From: Acidobacteriota bacterium
GTDB lineage: Bacteria > Acidobacteriota > Terriglobia > Terriglobales > SCQP01
Direction of reading: 5' to 3'
DNA length: 64,000 bases
Assembly: GCA_021789895.1 (NCBI GenBank)
Contig: JAJYIU010000008.1
Span: 62,001-126,000 of the forward strand
The stretch's first letter is position 1; every line of letters starts with the position of its first letter. Made by a program: the position numbers and the translations under genes. Under the pieces are notes generated by a model. It did no database searches. It saw nothing but the letters and a program-made list of their open reading frames with translations, and was not told where the DNA came from. Below are positions 58,911 to 64,000 of this stretch, piece after piece.

Positions 58911-61900
58911 TCATTCAACGGCGGGTTGGCCGCGGCGGCGGGTCATGTAGTAATAGATCGTGGGGGTGACAAAGAGCGACAGCACCATGGCGATCAGGAG
59001 GCCGCCGATGACGGCGATAGCGAGCGGTTGCAGCATTTGCGAGCCCGCGCCGAGGGCCAGCGCCAGCGGCAGCATGCCGGCGATGGCGGCAATGGCGGTC
59101 ATGACAATCGGGCGCAAGCGGCGGCGGCCGGCTTGAAAGATGGCTTCCTCGCGCGAAAAGCCGGCGGCGCGGAATTTCTCATCGGCATCGAGCAGCAGGA
59201 TGCCGTTTTTGGCCACGATTCCGATGACCATGATCAGCCCCATGAACGACGACAGATTGAAGCTGATGCCGGCGACCAGCAGCGCCATGAACACGCCCGC
59301 CGTGGATAAGACCGCCGATACCAGGACCGAGACCGGGGCGGAAAAGTTGCGAAATTCGAACAGCAACACCAGGAACACCAGGATGATCGCCAGCGCGAGC
59401 ACCAGGGTGAGATCGCGGAAAGATTTCTGCTGGACCTGATACAAGCCGCCATATTGGATTCGGATCGAGGCGGGCAGGTGCAGTCCGGCGACCGCCGCCT
59501 GGACCGCGGCCACGCCGTGCCCCATATCCAATCCTTCCAGGCGGGCGCTGACGGCGACGTAGCGCTGCTGGTTATCCTGCAGAATCTCGGTTTGTCCGGG
59601 CAATTCCGTCATCGCCGCCAGCGAGCCCAGGTTGGCGGTTTGGCCGCCGGGGCTGACCAGCAGGGTATTGTTCATGGCGGCGAGCGAGGCGCGGGTAGAA
59701 GCGGGATAGCGTATGCGCACCGGGTACGGCCGGTCGTTGATCACGACCGGCGCCGCCGTGGTGACGCCATCGAGCATGGCCTGGGTTTCGTTGGCCAGGT
59801 CTTGCGGGGTGAAGCCGGCGTGGGCGGCGCGCGCCTCATTGACCTGGAAGGATATGGCCGGCCCGCTGGTGGTCGAGTCAATGCCATTATCGATATCCAC
59901 CAACGGATGTTTTCCGCCGACGGTGATTTTGCTCAAAGCATCGGCGACTCTGGGGGCCCAGGTATTGAGCAGATGGGCGTCGGGTGAAAACATCATGATA
60001 TAAACCGGCTGGGGCGCGCTGGTGAGATCGCCGATCATATCCTGCAACTTCTGCACGAAATCCACTTCCAGCGCCGGCTCGGCGCGGGTCACACGGGCCC
60101 GCACCTCGCGGATGATGGACCAGATGTCGCGGCTGCGATTGGCTTTCAAATTGACTGAGATGTCGCCGATATTGGCCTCGGTTACCGCCGCCAGGCCCAA
60201 CTGCAGCCCGGTGCGGCGCGAAGTGCTTTTGACCTCGGGCACGCGGTGGAGAATCTGTTCGACCCGCAGGATCATGCGGTTGGTCTCGGCGAGCGAGCTG
60301 CCGGGGGGCGACACATAGTCGAGAATGAAGCTGCCTTCGTCCATTTTGGGCAGCAGATCGCTGCCGATGTGCTGATAGCAGAAATAGGAGATGCCCACCA
60401 GCGCCAGGCATAAAACCGGCACCCAGAGCGGATATTTCAAGCTGCGCCGGAACCAGCGTTCGTAGGCGCGGATCACGCGGCCGAAGTAGCCGGTCATCAG
60501 GTGGTGCTCCTCGGCCTGCAGCAGCAGGGTGGAGCGTTCGGAGATGGCGCCGGGGCGGGCTTCCAGTTGGGCCGCTTCCTGCTCCGCCTGGCTCTCTTCC
60601 GCGCTGGGGCCATCGGAGCCGGTTTCCGCCTCGGCCATACCGGCATCGCCGCCGCGCCGGCGCAGGAGATACAGGCACAGCGTCGGCGTCCAGGTCAGCG
60701 CCAGGGTGAGCGAGGTGAGCAGGGCGACGCCGATGGTGACCGCCATGGCGCGGAAAAAGACGCCAGTCACGCCGGTAATCGCAATCAGCGGCAGAAACAC
60801 CACGATCGGGGTCAGGGTGGAACCGACCAGGGCGACGGAGAGTTCGCGCAGCGTGAGCGCGACCGCCTGGAAGCGGCCTTCGCCGGCTTCGCGGTGCAGC
60901 ACGACGTTTTCCAGCACCACGATGGCATCGTCAATGATCAAGCCGACGGCGGCGGCCATGCCGCCCAGGGTCATCAGGTTGAAGCTCTGGCCCAGGAACT
61001 TCATGGCGATGAAGGTCACCAGCAGGCTGATGGGAATGACCATGCCGGCAATGAACGAAGTGCCCCAATCCTGCAGGAACAGCACCAGCACCGCCGAGGC
61101 CAGCAGCAGGCCGATGAGGATGGCGTCGCGCACGCTTTGGATGGACTGGCTCACGATCCAGGACTGGTCGTAGAAAGTGCTGACCTGTATGCCGGGCGGC
61201 AGCCGGCGCTCGATGCGCGCCATTTCCGCCTTCACCGCGTTGGCGACCTGCAGGGTATTGCTGTTGCGCTGGCGGTTGATGTTGAGCAGCACCGCCGGCT
61301 GGCCGTTGGCGGTAACGATGGTGAATTGCGGCGCGTAGGCGGCTTCGACCCGGGCCACGTCTTGAATGTAGATGGGCGCGCCGCCGGGCGAGCTTTTAAC
61401 AAAGATCCGGCCGATTTGCGCCGCATCGTGCGCCTGGCCGCTGACCAGCCCGAGGTAGAGTTGGTGGTGCCGCGGAAACAATCCGGGCGACCGCACCAGG
61501 TTCGAGCGGTTCACCGCGGCGAGAATATCGGAAACGCTGACCCCGGCTTCGCGCAGCTTGGCCGGATCGGGCACGATGTGGAATTCGGGCTCCTGGCCTC
61601 CCTGGATCAGGATTTTGCCCACCCCGGGCAGGCTCGCCAACCGCGGTTTAACGGTGTAGGTCGCCAGCTCCCAAAGCTGCCGCTGCGACAGCGTCTTGGA
61701 CGTCAGTCCATAGCCCAGGATGGGGAAGCTGGAAAATTCCAGGCGCTCGCTGCTGACATGCGCGCTGGGCGGCAGCGTGCTCTCCACCCGCGCCAGCGCG
61801 GCGTTGACCCGCTGCAGGGTGCGGAACATGTCCACGCGCCAACTGAAATACAGGTCAATTTCGGCCGAGCCGCGGCTGGTGATGGAGCGCACATCCTGTA

Positions 61901-62237
61901 TGCCCTGCACCCCGCTGACGGCTTCCTCGATGGGACGGGTGATGGTGACCAGCATCTGGTCAATCGGCATCACGCCGTTGTCCACGCCCACGATGATGCG
62001 GGGGAAATCGGTGGTCGGAAAAACCGAGATCGGGATGCTGAAGGCGAAATAGGCGCCGACCAGGGCGAGCGTCAGAATCAGGAAGATGATGGACTTATGT
62101 TCGCGCGCGAACCAATACGCCTGCGCCCGGCGATCGGGGTTGTCGGGAAGGGCGGGTTGGAGATCAGTCGGATTTTCCACGGCTGCGGCTACGCCTTTAT
62201 TCCCCGCCGCCCGGGGCGACAATGACCCTGGTGCCAT
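58911..62237 (-). CDS. RND-family efflux pump permease
   Basis: A 1108-residue inner-membrane transporter of the AcrB/MexF/CusA class with 12 membrane helices. The TM4 proton-relay pair is in GLIIDDAIVVLENV, and the TM10 lysine is in IVAKNGILLLDADE. Two large periplasmic loops carry the pore and docking domains. An acidic/Gln-rich insertion of ~60 residues follows TM6 (around EAETGSDGPSAEESQ). The substrate is unknown. The start could also be GTG 62180, after the adaptor stop; ATG 62237 overlaps that gene by 41 bases. It forms a tripartite operon with the adaptor and the TolC-like protein. Confidence 0.92.
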   Translation of the reverse strand: MAPGSLSPRAAGNKGVAAAVENPTDLQPALPDNPDRRAQAYWFAREHKSIIFLILTLALVGAYFAFSIPISVFPTTDFPRIIVGVDNGVMPIDQMLVTITRPIEEAVSGVQGIQDVRSITSRGSAEIDLYFSWRVDMFRTLQRVNAALARVESTLPPSAHVSSERLEFSSFPILGYGLTSKTLSQRQLWELATYTVKPRLASLPGVGKILIQGGQEPEFHIVPDPAKLREAGVSVSDILAAVNRSNLVRSPGLFPRHHQLYLGLVSGQAHDAAQIGRIFVKSSPGGAPIYIQDVARVEAAYAPQFTIVTANGQPAVLLNINRQRNSNTLQVANAVKAEMARIERRLPPGIQVSTFYDQSWIVSQSIQSVRDAILIGLLLASAVLVLFLQDWGTSFIAGMVIPISLLVTFIAMKFLGQSFNLMTLGGMAAAVGLIIDDAIVVLENVVLHREAGEGRFQAVALTLRELSVALVGSTLTPIVVFLPLIAITGVTGVFFRAMAVTIGVALLTSLTLALTWTPTLCLYLLRRRGGDAGMAEAETGSDGPSAEESQAEQEAAQLEARPGAISERSTLLLQAEEHHLMTGYFGRVIRAYERWFRRSLKYPLWVPVLCLALVGISYFCYQHIGSDLLPKMDEGSFILDYVSPPGSSLAETNRMILRVEQILHRVPEVKSTSRRTGLQLGLAAVTEANIGDISVNLKANRSRDIWSIIREVRARVTRAEPALEVDFVQKLQDMIGDLTSAPQPVYIMMFSPDAHLLNTWAPRVADALSKITVGGKHPLVDIDNGIDSTTSGPAISFQVNEARAAHAGFTPQDLANETQAMLDGVTTAAPVVINDRPYPVRIRYPASTRASLAAMNNTLLVSPGGQTANLGSLAAMTELPGQTEILQDNQQRYVAVSARLEGLDMGHGVAAVQAAVAGLHLPASIRIQYGGLYQVQQKSFRDLTLVLALAIILVFLVLLFEFRNFSAPVSVLVSAVLSTAGVFMALLVAGISFNLSSFMGLIMVIGIVAKNGILLLDADEKFRAAGFSREEAIFQAGRRRLRPIVMTAIAAIAGMLPLALALGAGSQMLQPLAIAVIGGLLIAMVLSLFVTPTIYYYMTRRRGQPAVE

Positions 62238-63447
62238 CGGGCAGCCCGTAAGCTCCCGCCGTCACCACCTGCTGTCCGGGCCGCAGCCCGCTCAGAATCT
62301 GCGCTTCGCTTCCCTGTCGGATCCCGACCTTGACCGCCGTCTGGCGCGCGATTTGGTCCGCTCCGATCAGCATCACCGAGGTGGACCCGTCGGAGGCGGT
62401 CAGGATCGCCGCCGCCGGGATGACCACGGCGTCGGGCACGGTGCGCGCGGTGATGCTGACCGGCACGGTGGCCCCGGGCTGGAGCCGGCCGCCGGGATTG
62501 GCGGCTTGCACCCAGACCTGCACGGTGGTGCTGTTGGGATCGAGCGCCGGGCTGACGACGCTGACCCGGCCCGGCAGCGGCGGATCGCCATTGCCGGCCC
62601 GCAGCAGCGCCGGATCGCCGATGCGCAGCAGCGCCGCGTCCGCGGGCGAAACATAGGCGCGGGCGATCACCTGCCGCAGATCCATTACCGTCATCAGCGG
62701 CTGGCCGGCGTTGGCCATCTGTCCCTGGTTGAGCGGGCGGTCGGTCACCACGCCGGCAATCGGGCTGCGAATCTCGGAATATTGCAGGTTGGCCAGCGCG
62801 GCCTGGTATTGCCCCTTCGCCGCCGCCAATTGTCCTTGGGCGAGCTGCCGTCCGGCCTGGTTGCCGACCGCTTCCAGCCCTTGCAGCCGCGCCTGCGCCA
62901 GTTGGTACTGGTTGCGGGCCTGTATGTAGGCGACCTGCGATTGGTTCAGCAGATTGCGCGCCAGGGCGCCGGCGCGGTAGAGCTTCTGCCGGCTCCGGTA
63001 GACCGCGCGCTGGGCGGCGGCGGCCTGGCGGGTGGCGGCGAGATTGAGCCGCGCCTGTTCGATCTGCTGCGGCAGGCTTTCGCGCAGGCTGCGGGCGTAG
63101 TTGGCTTTCGCCTGCTCGTAAGCGCCGCGGGCCTGCTCCACCGCCGCGGTCAGGTCCCGGTTCTCGAGCACCGCCAGCAATTGTCCAGCCCGCACCCGGC
63201 TGCCGCGCTGCACGTAAAAATGCGCGATCGGAGCGCTGATTTTGGGCACGATGGTGGCGACATGGCGGGCGTGCAGCTCGGCTTCGGTATCCACGATTTG
63301 CGCAATCGGCCGGCGCGCCGCCGCCGCCGCCTGCACCGTGACCACGGGCGCGGGGGGCGGCGCGGATTTGCCGCTACAGCCGGCGGCCGCCAGCGCGGCG
63401 CCCAGCAGCAGCGCGGTCGTGAGCCGTTGGAGGCGTTGCCGCGGCAT
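62197..63447 (-). CDS. RND efflux periplasmic adaptor (membrane fusion protein)
   Basis: A 416-residue adaptor. The lipoprotein signal is ALLLGAALAAAGC, with Cys at residue ~24. The order barrel/lipoyl (IVPKISAPIAHFYVQRGSRV), long hairpin (residues ~100-205, Gln/Ala-rich heptads), lipoyl second half (LQYSEIRSPIAGVVTDRPLNQG) and C-terminal beta-barrel and membrane-proximal domains is visible. It links the RND pump to the outer-membrane channel. It lies 1 base after the TolC-like gene and before the pump. Confidence 0.92.
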   Translation of the reverse strand: MPRQRLQRLTTALLLGAALAAAGCSGKSAPPPAPVVTVQAAAAARRPIAQIVDTEAELHARHVATIVPKISAPIAHFYVQRGSRVRAGQLLAVLENRDLTAAVEQARGAYEQAKANYARSLRESLPQQIEQARLNLAATRQAAAAQRAVYRSRQKLYRAGALARNLLNQSQVAYIQARNQYQLAQARLQGLEAVGNQAGRQLAQGQLAAAKGQYQAALANLQYSEIRSPIAGVVTDRPLNQGQMANAGQPLMTVMDLRQVIARAYVSPADAALLRIGDPALLRAGNGDPPLPGRVSVVSPALDPNSTTVQVWVQAANPGGRLQPGATVPVSITARTVPDAVVIPAAAILTASDGSTSVMLIGADQIARQTAVKVGIRQGSEAQILSGLRPGQQVVTAGAYGLPDGTRVIVAPGGGE

Positions 63448-63448
63448 G

Positions 63449-64000
63449 CTAGAGGCTCCCCGTCAAGGTTTCCAGCGCGGCCAGCGCGTCGCGATAGCGC
63501 GCTTCGCCGGCGGCGTCGCGGTTGCGCGCCTGCGCCAGCGTGTTTTCCGCGTCCAGCACCTGCAGCACCTGCGCGTCGCCCGACTGGTACTGCAGGGTCA
63601 CCAGTTGCAGGTTGCGCGCGGCCAGATCCTCCGATTGCCGCAGGCTGCTCAGCTCGTTCCAGGCTTCCAAGGCGGCATTATAGTAGTTGTCGAGCGCGGC
63701 CAGCGCATTGCGCTGCGCGTAATTCAGATTGACGCGCGCCAGGCGCCGCAGGTCCTGGGCGGCGTGCAGCCGGCTCCAGCGCGCGCCCCAATCCCAGACG
63801 GGCAGCTTGAGCGAATAGGTGACGAAGTAGCCGGGGTTCGGCTGCACGATGCCCGGGCGCGTGGTGTTCACGCTGCGCAGCGCCAGGGCGTTGGCTTCGA
63901 TGCCATAGTCGAAATCAATCGAGAGCGCAGGCAGAAAGGCGGTTTTCGCGACCGCCACTTCCAGGCCGCTGCGGCGATAGGAAGCCAGCGCCGCCTGCAG
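63449..64000 (-). CDS. TolC-family outer-membrane efflux protein (C-terminal part, runs off the right edge)
   Basis: The last ~183 residues of a TolC-like channel, open to the window end. Heptad-rich helices (LARVNLNYAQRNALAALDNYYNAAL..., SLRQSEDLAARNLQLVTLQYQSGD) and the repeat-defining VLDAENTLAQARNRDAAGEARYRDALAALE are typical of outer-membrane efflux proteins. A short strand region (LKLPVWDWGARWSRL) marks the barrel-helix junction. It starts beyond 64000, so signal peptide and N-terminal half are not seen. First gene of the efflux operon. Confidence 0.9.
   Translation of the reverse strand: MQAALASYRRSGLEVAVAKTAFLPALSIDFDYGIEANALALRSVNTTRPGIVQPNPGYFVTYSLKLPVWDWGARWSRLHAAQDLRRLARVNLNYAQRNALAALDNYYNAALEAWNELSSLRQSEDLAARNLQLVTLQYQSGDAQVLQVLDAENTLAQARNRDAAGEARYRDALAALETLTGSL

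Noticed and set aside
1-64000. CRISPR arrays, transposases, prophage genes
   Set aside because: No regularly spaced direct repeats, no Cas, transposase, integrase or phage structural genes recognised.

Overview
The window is strongly GC-rich, gene-dense chromosomal DNA from a diderm bacterium: it carries lptD, an RND/adaptor/TolC efflux set, and many exported enzymes. The mix of secreted S9 and M28 peptidases, an 11-Asp-box VPS10/BNR-type protein, a CRTAC1 (FG-GAP + ASPIC/UnbV) protein, a YVTN-propeller/di-haem fusion, a GMC oxidoreductase with its Tat-exported small subunit, and type III pantothenate kinase points to Acidobacteriota. That placement is inference from gene content, not from a marker tree. 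No rRNA, CRISPR array, prophage, transposase or integrase was seen. One tRNA gene (Gln, anticodon CTG) is present.

Layout. 1-9 kb: a 3' gene fragment, a Cys-rich hypothetical, a ribosomal S1-type protein (rpsA), a reverse-strand cofactor operon nadC-birA-coaX, tRNA-Gln, purM, and a secreted S9 peptidase. 9-10 kb: an alpha/beta hydrolase. 10.3-23.05 kb: ten consecutive plus-strand genes, mostly overlapping or closely spaced, ending in a long hairpin. 23-28 kb: a zinc ribbon, a GCPII-like M28 peptidase, an aldo/keto reductase, an ICMT-like membrane methyltransferase and miaA. 28.3-29.4 kb: an AT-rich island with one unrecognised gene. 29.4-38.6 kb: GH27 alpha-galactosidase, a giant BNR protein, an RDD protein, lptD and thiD. 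38.8-46.7 kb: hemB, then thiolase, 3-hydroxyacyl-CoA dehydrogenase, crotonase, ribH, a degenerate receiver, mnmE and an M48 protease. 46.7-51.3 kb: a heat-shock transcription unit hsp20-clpB-htpX with a ComEA-like gene downstream. 51.3-58.9 kb: rlmI, a PRPP-dependent transferase, a tiny Cys-rich protein, an aspartate-type aminotransferase, coaD, a secreted hypothetical, a LarA-family protein, phhB and a DUF488 protein. 58.9-64 kb: a tripartite efflux operon (TolC-like partial, adaptor, RND pump).

The most unusual locus is the ten-gene run at 10.3-23.05 kb. It encodes (1) a TolB/PD40-type propeller ending in one CxxCH haem motif, (2) a Tat-type CRTAC1 protein, (3) a YVTN propeller fused to a MauG/peroxidase-like di-haem domain, (4) a second exported propeller, (5) a RidA-fold protein, (6) a type I-beta DAHP synthase, (7, 8) two different type-1 periplasmic binding proteins without any permease or ATPase, (9) a GMC flavoprotein, and (10) its Tat-carrying gluconate-2-dehydrogenase-subunit-3 partner. 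Stop/start overlaps (ATGA) link genes 1-2, 2-3, 3-4 and 6-7, and genes 4-5 and 8-9 also overlap, so co-expression is very likely. My reading is an extracytoplasmic oxidation system (GMC flavoprotein, c-type haems) with ligand-sensing proteins and a dedicated aromatic-precursor enzyme. The substrate is unknown and I know of no described system with this composition.
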